Assembly (NCBI GenBank): GCA_963703385.1
Contig: OY969816.1
Span: forward strand, 3,038,001 to 3,102,000
From: Rhodoblastus sp963703385
GTDB taxonomy: Bacteria > Pseudomonadota > Alphaproteobacteria > Rhizobiales > Beijerinckiaceae
Direction of reading: 5' to 3'
Length of the DNA stretch: 64,000 nucleotides
In this document: positions 33,977-43,350 of the stretch, one piece after another
Layout: each line of letters begins with the position of its first letter
How positions within the stretch are numbered: the stretch's first letter is position 1
Program-made: the position numbers and the translations under genes
The notes under the pieces: generated by a model
Databases searched by the model: none
Seen by the model: only the letters and a program-made list of their open reading frames with translations
Told to the model about the DNA's origin: nothing

Positions 33977-36900
33977 ATGACCACGGCTCCGACCCACATC
34001 GTCGTCGTCACCCGGGAGAACGAGAATTTCAGCGACATCGTCGGCAACACCGCCGAAGCGCCGTTCCTGAACCAGCTCATCTCCGAGGGGATGCTCTTCA
34101 CCAACGACTACGGTTTGGCGTATCCGAGCCAGCCGAATTATCTGGCTTTGTTTTCGAGTTCGACGCAGGGCGTCACCGGCAACATTGTTCCTTCCCAGTT
34201 TCCGGCCAGCGTCCCGACGCTGGCCAGCACGATCACCGACCCATTTTCCGGCATTTCCGACCCGACCAACACGCCGCCGGAAAACGCCTTCGCCGTGGGC
34301 CCCGATTACATTTTCATGGCGGAGACCACGCATTACGAGATCACCGACCTCAGCGGCAATCCGATCGTAGCCAACGGATCGCTCTATAGTCTTTTCTCGC
34401 CACTCGGCTCGACGCTCGACAACAGCCTGCTCGACGCGCGCGCCGCTTATGACAGCTCGACCGGCCGATTTGTGATCGTTGTCGATAATTTTCAGCCGGG
34501 AACGGGAAATTTCGGCGCCAATATCGACATCGCCGTCTCCAAGGACAGCAATCCTGCCGACGGTTGGTATCTCGCCTCGATCGACACGTCCAACGGCTTC
34601 ACCACCCAGTCCGACATGCCCTATCTGTCGGTCAGCAACGGCAATATCTATGTCTCCACGCCCGAATATCTCGACGCCGGAGGCGGCTACAGCACGGCCG
34701 AATTCGTCGTCGGCGAGAGCGACGTCATAGCCGCCGGAAACGCCGCGATCACTCCCGCCGCCAGCAATATCGCATCGGCGTCCGGCGGCATCATGCGCAA
34801 TGTCGCCGGCGACAACGGGACAACATATTATTTGGGCGCCTATTCGGACGGAAGCCAGACCGCTCTCACCTACCAGACCTACAGTGCGACGAACGGCTTC
34901 AGCGCGACGCAAACGCTATACCTCGGCGACGCCGACGTGGGAGGGGGCGGAAGCGACTATACCGCCGCACAGATGGGCACGACCGAGGTGCTGGACATTG
35001 GCGACTCGCGCATCCAGAGCCTTGCCTATTCCTCCTCCGGAGGACACGATTACGTCTATGGCGTGAGCGAAGTCATGCCGAGCGCAGGGTCTGCCGCCGA
35101 AATCGAATGGTTCCAGCTCGACGTCACCAATCCCGCCAATCCGCAATATGTCAACGGCAACGTCATTTCCGGCGCATCGCTCGGCGCCAACGTCGCTGTC
35201 TTCAATCCGTCGATCGCGGTCGACGCCAATGGCGACGTCCTGATCAATTTCTCGGCCTCGGGGCCGGACATGTATCCGTCCGATTATTATACCGTGCTTG
35301 GCGCGGGCGATTCGGCTTTCAGCGCGCCGACGCTCTATGAAGCGAGCAACACTTTTTTCAATTCCGGCAGCCTGAACGATCAGCGCTGGGGAACCTATTC
35401 GACTGCGGTCGCCGATCCCAACAATGCCAACGGCTTCTGGTTCTCGAACGAATATGTGACCACCGCCGTCAACGGTCCGGGCGGTTCGCCCGGCTGGTGG
35501 AGCACCATCGCCGCTCAGGTCCAGGTTGGCGCGGTCGTCGCGCCTCCGGTTTTCTCCGCCGCGGCCAATACGGTCGACTATGACGAGGGCGGGGCTCCCG
35601 TGGCCGTCGACGCCGGTCTGACGGTCTCCGACGCCGGCAGCACGACCTTGGACAGCGCCACCATCGCCATCAGCGTCGGCCTGCTCGCCGGCGACACGCT
35701 GGCCTTCACGGCGCAGAGCGGCATTACCGGCTCCTACAGCGCCTCGACCGGCGTCTTGACGCTGTCGGGAAACGCCAGCCTGGCCGCCTACCAGGCAGCG
35801 CTTGATTCTGTCGTCTACTCATCATCGAGCGCCGATGCGACCAACGGCGGCGCCGATATGACCCGCACCATCACCTGGACGGCGACGAGCGCGGGAACCA
35901 CCTCCTTGCCCGTGACGAGCGTCGTCGACATCGTTCCGCCGCCGCCGCCGCCGGGGACGGCTTCCGTCACAGCCCTGTTTTCCGGCCTTTCCGACCCGAC
36001 CAATTACCCGCCCGAAAACGGCCTCGCGGTCGGACCGGGCAATGTCGTCATGGCGGAAACGACGAAATACGAAATCACCAACCTCGCCGGCGGCGCAGCG
36101 ACGACCGGATCGCTTTATACGCTGTTCACTTCGCTGGGCTCGACGCTGGATAATTCCGTCCTCGATGCGCGCATCGCCTACGATAGCTCGACGGGACGCT
36201 ATGTCCTGATCGCCGAAAACTTCCAGCCGGGCGGCGGCAATTTCAAGACCAATATCGACATTGCAGTCTCGAAAGACAGCAATCCGGCGGACGGCTGGTA
36301 TGTCGCCTCGATCGACACGTCGAACAATGGAACGTCGCAGTCGGATATGCCCTATCTGTCGGTCGGCGGCGGCAATATCGATCTCACCAACCCGGAATAT
36401 CTCGACTCCGGCGGCTTTGGCGGCGCCGGCGAATGGATCTTGAGCGAAAGCAGCGTCGTCGCCGGCTCGCCGAATACGGTCGCCAATCTCGCGCCCGCCG
36501 CCGATTACATCATGCGCAATGTCGCTGGCGCCAACGGCGTGAGCTATTATTTGGCCGCCCATTCGACCGGGTCGCAGACCAACCTTTACTACCAGACCTA
36601 TAGCGCGTCGCGCGGCTTCAGCGCCGTGCAGACGATTGCGCTCGGCAATAGCGACCTGGGGCCCGGAACAAGCGATTTTACTGTGCAGCAGGCCGGCACG
36701 AGCCTCACCCTCGACGCCGGCAACTCGCGCATCGAAAGCCTCACCTACGCCAACGGCTATCTGTGGGGCGTGAGCGAGGTCATGCCGTCGGGAGCGACGA
36801 CGCCGGAAATTCACTGGTTCAAGCTCAACGTCGCCAATCCGGCTTCGCCGACAGTGGCGGCCCAGGGCGACATTTCCGGAGCGTCGATCGGCTCAGGCGT

Positions 36901-39838
36901 CGGTGTTTTCAACGCCTCGATCGCGGTCGACGGCAACGGCGACGTCCTGATCAATTTCACCGCTTCCGGCTCCAGCCTCGACCCGTCCGACTATTATGTG
37001 ACGATGGGCGCCGGCGCCTCCATCTTCAGCGCGCCGACGCTTTATCAGTCGAGCGCGAGCTATTTCCAGCAGACCTCTGGCGCGACGGGCGCACAGCGTT
37101 GGGGAACCTATTCGAGCGCGATCGCCGACCCCAACAACGCGAACGCCTTCTGGATCTCCAACGAATATGTGACCAAAACGGGCGTAACCATCCCGACAGG
37201 ACTTACCGCCTGGTGGAGCACCGTGACGGCGCAGGTGACGGTCTCCAGTTCGTCGCCACCGGCGCTCGGCGGCGGCGGGGTCGCGGCGACTTATACCGAG
37301 GGGGGCTCTTCGGCGACGCTCAACTCCGGCTTGACGGTTTCGGACCCGAGCAGCGCGACGCTGAGCGGCGCGACGGTTTCGATCGCGAGCGGCCTGTTGG
37401 CCGGCGACACGCTCGGCTTCGTCAACCAGAACGGCATTTCCGGCGTCTATAATTCCACGACCGGCGTGCTGACGCTCTCAGGCTCCGCGAGCCTCGCAGC
37501 CTATCAAACGGCGCTCGACAGCGTGAGCTTCAGTTCGACCAGCCTCAATCCGACCAATTACGGCGCGGACCTGACACGGGCGATCAATTGGCAGGTCAGC
37601 GCCGGCGCGCAGCAATCTTCCGTCGTGTCGAGCTCGGTCAATGTCGTCGGCGTCGACCAGGCGCCGGTCCTGTCGGGCGCGGGCAATACCACGACCTATA
37701 CGGCCGGAGGCGCCGCCGTCGCGATCGACAACTCGCTGGCGGTCAGCGATCCCGACAATCTTGATCTCGCCTCGTCGACGGTGACGATTTCGGGCAATTT
37801 CCAATCCGGCGACCAGCTCAACTTCACCAATCAGAACGGCATTTCCGGCAGCTACAATTCGGCCACCGGCGTGTTGACCCTGACCGGCGCGGCGAGCGTC
37901 GGGCAATATCAGACGGCGCTCGACAGCGTGACCTTCTCGACCAGTAGCCTCAACGCGGCCTCGCGCACCGTGAGCTGGCAGGTCTACGACGGGACGCTGA
38001 ATTCCGCCGCGGCGACCAGCACGGTGAACATCGTCGCGCCCCCGACGCTGGGCGGCGGCGGGGTTGCGGCGACTTATACCGAGGGGGGCTCTTCGGCGAC
38101 GCTCAACTCCGGCTTGACGGTTTCGGACCCGAGCGGCGCGACGCTGAGCGGCGCGACGGTTTCAATCGCGAGCGGCCTGTTGGCCGGCGACACGCTCGGC
38201 TTCGTCAACCAGAACGGCATTTCCGGCGTCTATAATTCCACGACCGGCGTGCTGACGCTCTCAGGCTCCGCGAGCCTCGCAGCCTATCAAACGGCGCTCG
38301 ACAGCGTCACCTTCAGTTCGACCAGCCTCAATCCGACCAATTACGGCGCGGACCTGACGCGCGCGATCAACTGGCAGGTCAGCGCCGGCGCGCAGCAATC
38401 TTCCGTCGTGTCGAGCTCGGTCAATGTCGTCGGCGTCGACCAGGCGCCGGTCCTGTCGGGCGCGGGCAATACCACGACCTATACGGCCGGAGGCGCCGCC
38501 GTCGCGATCGACAACTCGCTGGCGGTCAGCGATCCCGACAATCTTGATCTCGCCTCGGCGACGGTAACGATCTCGAACAACCTCCAGTCCGGCGACCAGC
38601 TCATTTTCACCAACCGGAACGGCATTACCGGCGCGTATAATGCGGCCACCGGCGTGCTGACGCTCAACGGCCCGGCCACATTGGCGCAATATCAGACGGC
38701 GCTGGATTCGGTGACTTTCTCGACCACCAGCACGAACACGGGGTCGCGCGCCGTGAGCTGGCAGGTCTACGACGGGACGCTATTATCCGCCATCGTCGCC
38801 AGCACCGTGGCGATTGCGGCGCAGGCGCCGACGCTCGCCAGTGGAGGCTATTTAGCCAACTGGGCGCAGGCGGTTCCGCCTGCGACGACTTCCACTTCAG
38901 TCGCCGCCGATCCGACGCTCACCATCGCCGACGCAAGCTCCCTGACGCTTTCGAACGCGAAAATTGCGATCACTACCGGCCTCCAAAGTGGAGACCAGCT
39001 TGTATTCGTGAACCAGAACGGCGTTACCGGCAGCTATAATGCTTCGACCGGCGTGCTGACCTTGTCGGGGACGGCGAGCCCTGCGACCTATCAGGCCGCG
39101 CTCGACTCGATCGTTTTCACTTCGACCAACGCGAATCCCACATCAAACGGCTCCGATTCAGCGCGAACCCTCACATGGACGGCGACCGCCGGCACGTTGA
39201 CGTCGGCCGCTGTGACGAGCACGATCGATCTCGGCCAGACTTATAAGCTCACAAGCTCGAAGGACACGATCAGCGCCGGCGTCGGCGCCGACACGATCGT
39301 GGCGGCGACGCCGAGCACGATCAATTCCACCGACAGCATCAACGGCGGCGGCGGATCGAACACGCTGCTCCTTCAGGGAGCGGGCTCCTTCAATCTTGGA
39401 ACGCCAAAAACGCTCAGCAACATCGAAAATGTCACCGCGCCCGGCGTAGCGGGCGGAACGACAAGCGTGACCTTGCGCAAAGGCCTCAATAATCTGGCGA
39501 TCGGGGTCGGCTCGGGCGTGTTGAACGAAACATTCAACGTCAATGCGTCGGGTTCGACCGGCGACACTTTTTTGCTGACGCCGGATTTCGGCGCGCTGAC
39601 GATCTCCAATTTCGCCGCGACGGGAAGCGGCCACGACATTTTGGAATTCCAGGCGTCGATGTTCAGCTATCTGACGCCAGGAATGACGCAGGCGGCGGAG
39701 GCGATGGCGATCCTGGGCTATGCAGCGCCGTCGGGCGCGAACACGGTGATCACCGACAGTTTGGGAGACAAGATTACGCTGAATTCGGTCAGCATCGCGA
39801 CCCTCAACGCAAATCTGGCAGACTTCAAATTCGTTTGA
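33977..39838 (+). CDS. giant secreted repeat protein with vestigial phosphoesterase N-terminus
   Basis: A 1,953-residue protein. Residues 1-75 (THIVVVTRENENFSDIVGNT then AYPSQPNYLALFSSSTQGVTG) match the start of acid-phosphatase/phosphoesterase-family enzymes, but the rest of that enzyme is missing. Two copies of a ~430-residue domain follow, at ~84-517 and ~663-1088, each with DPTNxPPEN, STLDNS, DARxAYDSSTGR and DIAVSKDSNPADGWY, possibly a beta-propeller. Next come cadherin/VCBS-like units (TYTEGGSSATLNSGLTVSDP; GVYNSTTGVLTLSGSASLAA; YQTALDSV). The last ~200 residues contain GVGADTIV and INGGGGSNTLLLQG and end ANLADFKFV, typical of type I secreted RTX-like proteins. No signal peptide. AGGAAGGG lies before the ATG. 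It is probably an adhesin or surface-layer protein. Confidence 0.82.
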   Translation: MTTAPTHIVVVTRENENFSDIVGNTAEAPFLNQLISEGMLFTNDYGLAYPSQPNYLALFSSSTQGVTGNIVPSQFPASVPTLASTITDPFSGISDPTNTPPENAFAVGPDYIFMAETTHYEITDLSGNPIVANGSLYSLFSPLGSTLDNSLLDARAAYDSSTGRFVIVVDNFQPGTGNFGANIDIAVSKDSNPADGWYLASIDTSNGFTTQSDMPYLSVSNGNIYVSTPEYLDAGGGYSTAEFVVGESDVIAAGNAAITPAASNIASASGGIMRNVAGDNGTTYYLGAYSDGSQTALTYQTYSATNGFSATQTLYLGDADVGGGGSDYTAAQMGTTEVLDIGDSRIQSLAYSSSGGHDYVYGVSEVMPSAGSAAEIEWFQLDVTNPANPQYVNGNVISGASLGANVAVFNPSIAVDANGDVLINFSASGPDMYPSDYYTVLGAGDSAFSAPTLYEASNTFFNSGSLNDQRWGTYSTAVADPNNANGFWFSNEYVTTAVNGPGGSPGWWSTIAAQVQVGAVVAPPVFSAAANTVDYDEGGAPVAVDAGLTVSDAGSTTLDSATIAISVGLLAGDTLAFTAQSGITGSYSASTGVLTLSGNASLAAYQAALDSVVYSSSSADATNGGADMTRTITWTATSAGTTSLPVTSVVDIVPPPPPPGTASVTALFSGLSDPTNYPPENGLAVGPGNVVMAETTKYEITNLAGGAATTGSLYTLFTSLGSTLDNSVLDARIAYDSSTGRYVLIAENFQPGGGNFKTNIDIAVSKDSNPADGWYVASIDTSNNGTSQSDMPYLSVGGGNIDLTNPEYLDSGGFGGAGEWILSESSVVAGSPNTVANLAPAADYIMRNVAGANGVSYYLAAHSTGSQTNLYYQTYSASRGFSAVQTIALGNSDLGPGTSDFTVQQAGTSLTLDAGNSRIESLTYANGYLWGVSEVMPSGATTPEIHWFKLNVANPASPTVAAQGDISGASIGSGVGVFNASIAVDGNGDVLINFTASGSSLDPSDYYVTMGAGASIFSAPTLYQSSASYFQQTSGATGAQRWGTYSSAIADPNNANAFWISNEYVTKTGVTIPTGLTAWWSTVTAQVTVSSSSPPALGGGGVAATYTEGGSSATLNSGLTVSDPSSATLSGATVSIASGLLAGDTLGFVNQNGISGVYNSTTGVLTLSGSASLAAYQTALDSVSFSSTSLNPTNYGADLTRAINWQVSAGAQQSSVVSSSVNVVGVDQAPVLSGAGNTTTYTAGGAAVAIDNSLAVSDPDNLDLASSTVTISGNFQSGDQLNFTNQNGISGSYNSATGVLTLTGAASVGQYQTALDSVTFSTSSLNAASRTVSWQVYDGTLNSAAATSTVNIVAPPTLGGGGVAATYTEGGSSATLNSGLTVSDPSGATLSGATVSIASGLLAGDTLGFVNQNGISGVYNSTTGVLTLSGSASLAAYQTALDSVTFSSTSLNPTNYGADLTRAINWQVSAGAQQSSVVSSSVNVVGVDQAPVLSGAGNTTTYTAGGAAVAIDNSLAVSDPDNLDLASATVTISNNLQSGDQLIFTNRNGITGAYNAATGVLTLNGPATLAQYQTALDSVTFSTTSTNTGSRAVSWQVYDGTLLSAIVASTVAIAAQAPTLASGGYLANWAQAVPPATTSTSVAADPTLTIADASSLTLSNAKIAITTGLQSGDQLVFVNQNGVTGSYNASTGVLTLSGTASPATYQAALDSIVFTSTNANPTSNGSDSARTLTWTATAGTLTSAAVTSTIDLGQTYKLTSSKDTISAGVGADTIVAATPSTINSTDSINGGGGSNTLLLQGAGSFNLGTPKTLSNIENVTAPGVAGGTTSVTLRKGLNNLAIGVGSGVLNETFNVNASGSTGDTFLLTPDFGALTISNFAATGSGHDILEFQASMFSYLTPGMTQAAEAMAILGYAAPSGANTVITDSLGDKITLNSVSIATLNANLADFKFV
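37268..38573 (+). repeat. 783-bp tandem repeat inside the giant gene
   Basis: About 520 bases starting near 37268 recur almost identically 783 bases (261 codons) later, starting near 38051. The only differences seen are scattered single bases. The repeat covers one VCBS-like unit and the start of the next, so unequal recombination could change the protein's length in whole domains. Confidence 0.85.
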
Positions 39839-39982
39839 CCGACGAAGGTCGAAAGCGCCGCCAAAGCCGGAATCGCCGCGTCTCCCGCCAAATCAGCAGG
39901 AGAACTGAATCACGGCGTCGCGCCCATCGTGGCCTGCTGGCCTCAAATCCAGGGAAGAAGGCGTCTACCAATCCAGGGCTGT

Positions 39983-40200
39983 TCAGCCGGCAGTTTTGTC
40001 GATCTCGTCGCCCGCTACGATCGCGACCCGCTCTTTTTGAGCTTGGCCGCGTCAACTCAGGCTGTCGTGCGACGGCAAGTTGATAACTTTGCCGCGAGGA
40101 CGACCGGGGCGAGCGCCCGATCAAAGGGCTGCGAGGCAAGCACATCAAGGCCCTCATCGCCGGGATGACGAGCCGCAAGGGCGCGGAATGGATCAATCGT
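39983..40200 (+). pseudogene. phage-type integrase (tyrosine recombinase) N-terminal relic
   Basis: Two frames together give the core-binding domain of a tyrosine recombinase: GSFVDLVARYDRDPLFLSLA then ASTQAVVRRQVDNF, then after a frameshift near 40095 RPIKGLRGKHIKALIAGMTS. The pattern 'F.dLv..Y..sp.F..L..sTq..yrr....f' is typical of these enzymes. The catalytic domain is missing, and the fragment runs into the 3' end of putA. The 150 bases before it, after the giant gene, show nothing. Confidence 0.5.
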
Positions 40201-43177
40201 CGAGCGCCAGCAGGCCGGCGTCGCCGCCGAGCGAGGCCCGGTTCACCGTCAGCGTCGCCTCGCGATAAAAACGGCGCAGATAATCGGGGCCGCCCGCCTT
40301 GGGGCCGGTTCCGCTGAGGCCGAAGCCGCCAAAGGGCTGGCTGCCCACCACCGCGCCGATCATGTTGCGATTGACATAAATGTTCCCCGCCGGCGCCTTG
40401 CGCGCCAGTTCCGCGATCCGGGCCTCGATCCGGCTGTGCAAGCCGAGAGTCAGCCCATAGCCCGAAGCGGCGATCTCGTCGATCAGGGCGGAAAATCTTT
40501 CTCCGCGCCAAAGCGCGACATGCAGCACGGGGCCGAAAATCTCGCGGGTCAGGTCGCGCGCGGAATCGAGCCGGATGATGTGGGGCGCGACGAAATTGCC
40601 GTCGCCAGGCGCGGCGCCGGCATAAAGAATGCGGCCCTCGGCGGCGCGGGCCGCGATATAGGCGTCGAGCGCCGCCTTGGCTTCCGCGTCGATCACCGGG
40701 CCGACATGGGTGGCGAAATCGCACGGATCGCCGACGCGCAGTTCGGCCGCCGCGCCAATCAGCATGTCGCGCGCCGGCGCGAAAATTTCCTCCTGCAGGC
40801 AGAGCAGGCGGAGGGCCGAGCAGCGCTGGCCGGCGGAGCGGAAGGCCGAGGTCAGGACGTCATCCGTGACTTGTTCGAGCAAGGCGGTCGAATCGACGAC
40901 CATGACATTGACGCCGCCGGTCTCGGCGATCAGCGGGACGATAGGGCCGCCGCGCGCGGCCAAGGCGCGCTGGATGCCTTGCGCGGTCTCGACCGAGCCG
41001 GTGAAGGCGACGCCCGCCGCGCGCGGGTCGGCGACCAGTTCGGCGCCAAGCGCGCCGTCGCCGGTCGCGCAGACCAGCGCGCCTTCGGGCAAGCCCGCGG
41101 CCGCGAAAATTTCCGTCGCGGCGAGCGCAATGCGCGGGGTCTGTTCCGCCGGCTTGGCCGCCGCGCAATTTCCCGCCGCGAGCGCCGCCGCGATCTGGCC
41201 GGAAAAAATGGCGAGAGGAAAATTCCATGGCGAAATGCAGACAAAAACGCCGCGCCCGTGGCGGCGCAAAATATTCTCCTCGCCGGTGACGCCCGGCAGG
41301 GCTTTTTGGGCGCAGATCTTTCCCGCCTCGGCGGCGTAATAGCGGCAGAGATCAGCCGCCTCCCGCACTTCGGCGACGCCATCGTCGAGCGTCTTTTTGG
41401 CTTCCTCCTGCAACAAGGCGATCAGCCGGCCGCGCTCCGCTTCGAACAGGTCGGCGACGCGCAGGAGAATCGCCGCGCGCCGGCGAACTGGGGTCGCGCT
41501 CCAGGCTGCAAAAGCCTTTTCCGCCTTGCCGAGAGCCGCATCGGCGGATATCGGCGCGGGAAGGGCTGCGCCAGAAAGGCCACGATGCGGGGCGATCTCG
41601 GCCAGCAATCCGTCGAGCGCCGCCCCGCATCCGAATTCGACCCCGGCCGAATTCCGGCGCTGCGGGGCGAAAAGATCGCGCGGCAAGGGCAGGCGGGCGT
41701 GATGGAAACGGCCCGATTGGCGCAGACTTTCGAGCGGATCGGCCAGCAGGTCTTTCTCGGGAACATCAGGCTCGGCGGCGCGGGCGACGAAGGACGTGTT
41801 GGCGCCATTCTCGATCAGCCGCCGCACCAGATAAGCCAGCAGGTCGCGATGCGGCCCGACCGGCGCATAGACCCGGCAGGCGACGCCAGAATGCGCGCGC
41901 AAGGCTTCGTGCAGCGCCTCGCCCATGCCGTGCAGGCGCTGGAACTCATAATCGCGCCGCCCTTTTCCGCGTGTTGCGATCGTCGCCGCGGTCAGGGCGT
42001 TGTGGGTGGCGAATTGCGGGAAAACACGGTCCTCCGCCAGCAGGCGTTCGGCGCAGGCGAGAAAATTCACATCGGTCATCGCCTTGCGGGTGAAGACCGG
42101 ATAATCGGCAAGCCCGCGCTCCTGGGCGCGCTTGATCTCGCTGTCCCAATAGGCGCCCTTGACCAGCCGCGCGGTGATGCGGCGGCTTTTTTCGCGTGCC
42201 AGTTCCGCGACGTGATCGATCACCGCGCCCGCGCGTTTCTGATAGGCCTGCACCGCGAGGCCGAGGCCTTCCCAGCCGGCCAGAGACTTATCGCCGAGAA
42301 CCCGGCCGAAAATATCGAGCGACAGCTCCAGCCGGTCGGCTTCCTCGGCGTCGATCGTCAGGCCGATGTCGCGGTCTTTGGCGAGACGCGCCAGCTCCAG
42401 AAGCCGGGGGGTGAGTTCTACCCGCACACGCTCCGCGGAAATCCCCTCGTAGCGCGGATGGAGCGCCGAAAGTTTCACCGAAATCCCTGGCCTTTGCGCC
42501 GGCCCCTCGCCTTGCGCCGCCGCGCCGATCGCCTGGATCGCCCGCGCATAGGCGTCGAAATGGCGCGCCGCGTCCCCCGCCGTGCGCGCGCCCTCTCCCA
42601 GCATGTCGAAGGAATGGAGATCGCGCCGGCAGGCCGGCGTTTGCGCGCGGGACAGCGCGGCCTCGATCGTTTCCCCGAAGACGAAATGGCCGCCGAGCAG
42701 GCGCAGGGCCTGGCGCGCGGCGGCGCGCAGGGCCGGGACGCCGAGGCGCCGGGCCAGGCCGGCGACAACCCGGCGCGGCGAGAATTCGGCTTCCACCAGC
42801 CGCGCCGAAAAGCCCAGGGCATAGGCGCAGGCCTGGATCAGCGGCGCGTCGGATTGAGGCGCGTGATGTTCGAAATCGCCCGCCGCGAGCTTATCCGCCA
42901 GCAGAAGATCGGCGGTAGGATTGTCCGGCGCGCGCGCCAGCGCCTCGGCGAGCGCCATGATGGCGAGGCCTTCGCGCGAGGACAGTTTGAATTCATGCAG
43001 GAAATCCTCGACCCCGCCAACGCCCGGCGCGCGGGCGCGGATCGCGCCCAGCAGTTCTAACGCCAGCGCCGCTTCCTCGGCGCGCAAATCGTCGCGCGCC
43101 GGCGCCGCGAGCCAGGCCCGCGCGAAGTCCTCGTCGGCCGGCGCGTAAGGCGCCGAGAAAGTCCTGGAATCGTCCAT
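40193..43177 (-). CDS. putA: bifunctional proline dehydrogenase/L-glutamate gamma-semialdehyde dehydrogenase
   Basis: A 994-residue PutA, oxidising proline to glutamate in two steps with FAD and NAD+. The PRODH barrel has GISVKLSALHPRYEGISAER, LTIDAEEADRLELSLDIFG, VKGAYWDSEIKRAQERGL and VYAPVGPHRDLLAYLVRRLIENG. The ALDH part has CISPWNFPLAIFSGQIAAAL, VAFTGSVETAQGI, ETGGVNVMVVD and the catalytic Cys in SAGQRCSALRLLCLQ. The N-terminal ribbon-helix-helix DNA-binding domain of E. coli PutA is absent, so this is the short enzymatic form. The start is 43177 or 43207; upstream lies an intergenic repeat. A long opposite-strand frame is an antisense shadow. Confidence 0.93.
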   Translation of the reverse strand: MDDSRTFSAPYAPADEDFARAWLAAPARDDLRAEEAALALELLGAIRARAPGVGGVEDFLHEFKLSSREGLAIMALAEALARAPDNPTADLLLADKLAAGDFEHHAPQSDAPLIQACAYALGFSARLVEAEFSPRRVVAGLARRLGVPALRAAARQALRLLGGHFVFGETIEAALSRAQTPACRRDLHSFDMLGEGARTAGDAARHFDAYARAIQAIGAAAQGEGPAQRPGISVKLSALHPRYEGISAERVRVELTPRLLELARLAKDRDIGLTIDAEEADRLELSLDIFGRVLGDKSLAGWEGLGLAVQAYQKRAGAVIDHVAELAREKSRRITARLVKGAYWDSEIKRAQERGLADYPVFTRKAMTDVNFLACAERLLAEDRVFPQFATHNALTAATIATRGKGRRDYEFQRLHGMGEALHEALRAHSGVACRVYAPVGPHRDLLAYLVRRLIENGANTSFVARAAEPDVPEKDLLADPLESLRQSGRFHHARLPLPRDLFAPQRRNSAGVEFGCGAALDGLLAEIAPHRGLSGAALPAPISADAALGKAEKAFAAWSATPVRRRAAILLRVADLFEAERGRLIALLQEEAKKTLDDGVAEVREAADLCRYYAAEAGKICAQKALPGVTGEENILRRHGRGVFVCISPWNFPLAIFSGQIAAALAAGNCAAAKPAEQTPRIALAATEIFAAAGLPEGALVCATGDGALGAELVADPRAAGVAFTGSVETAQGIQRALAARGGPIVPLIAETGGVNVMVVDSTALLEQVTDDVLTSAFRSAGQRCSALRLLCLQEEIFAPARDMLIGAAAELRVGDPCDFATHVGPVIDAEAKAALDAYIAARAAEGRILYAGAAPGDGNFVAPHIIRLDSARDLTREIFGPVLHVALWRGERFSALIDEIAASGYGLTLGLHSRIEARIAELARKAPAGNIYVNRNMIGAVVGSQPFGGFGLSGTGPKAGGPDYLRRFYREATLTVNRASLGGDAGLLALDD

Positions 43178-43228
43178 CCTGCGCCGATCGAAAGCAACCG
43201 GCGACATGATAACAAATTCGCCGCGCTT

Positions 43229-43350
43229 AGAGCCTTTTCCGATCCGATTGCATCGGATCGGGGCTCTAGTATTTTGTTTTGACGCGTATTCGCTAACGCG
43301 GCCCTTCGGGTCTTCACGCGAACCGGATTCCACTTCGCTTGAAAACGTTC
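43229..43350. repeat. Hyphomicrobiales-type intergenic palindromic repeat
   Basis: A hairpin with arms CCGATCCGAT (43239-43248) and ATCGGATCGG (43252-43261) is framed by AGAGCC and GGCTCT. It is followed by TTTTGACGCG and, after a 25-base insertion, TCTTCACGCGAACCGG and CACTTCGCTTGAAAACG. The second half resembles a dispersed repeat that I know from intergenic regions of Hyphomicrobiales. It separates putA from cysNC. Confidence 0.6.

Noticed and set aside
37268..38573. CRISPR-like interpretation of the repeats in the giant gene
   Set aside because: The repeats are long, coding and in frame (261 codons); no short repeat-spacer pattern exists anywhere in the window.
40436..43060. An 874-codon plus-strand open frame across putA
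   Set aside because: Antisense shadow of a gene with complete PutA motifs; its translation is Arg/Gln/Gly-rich and has no domain.
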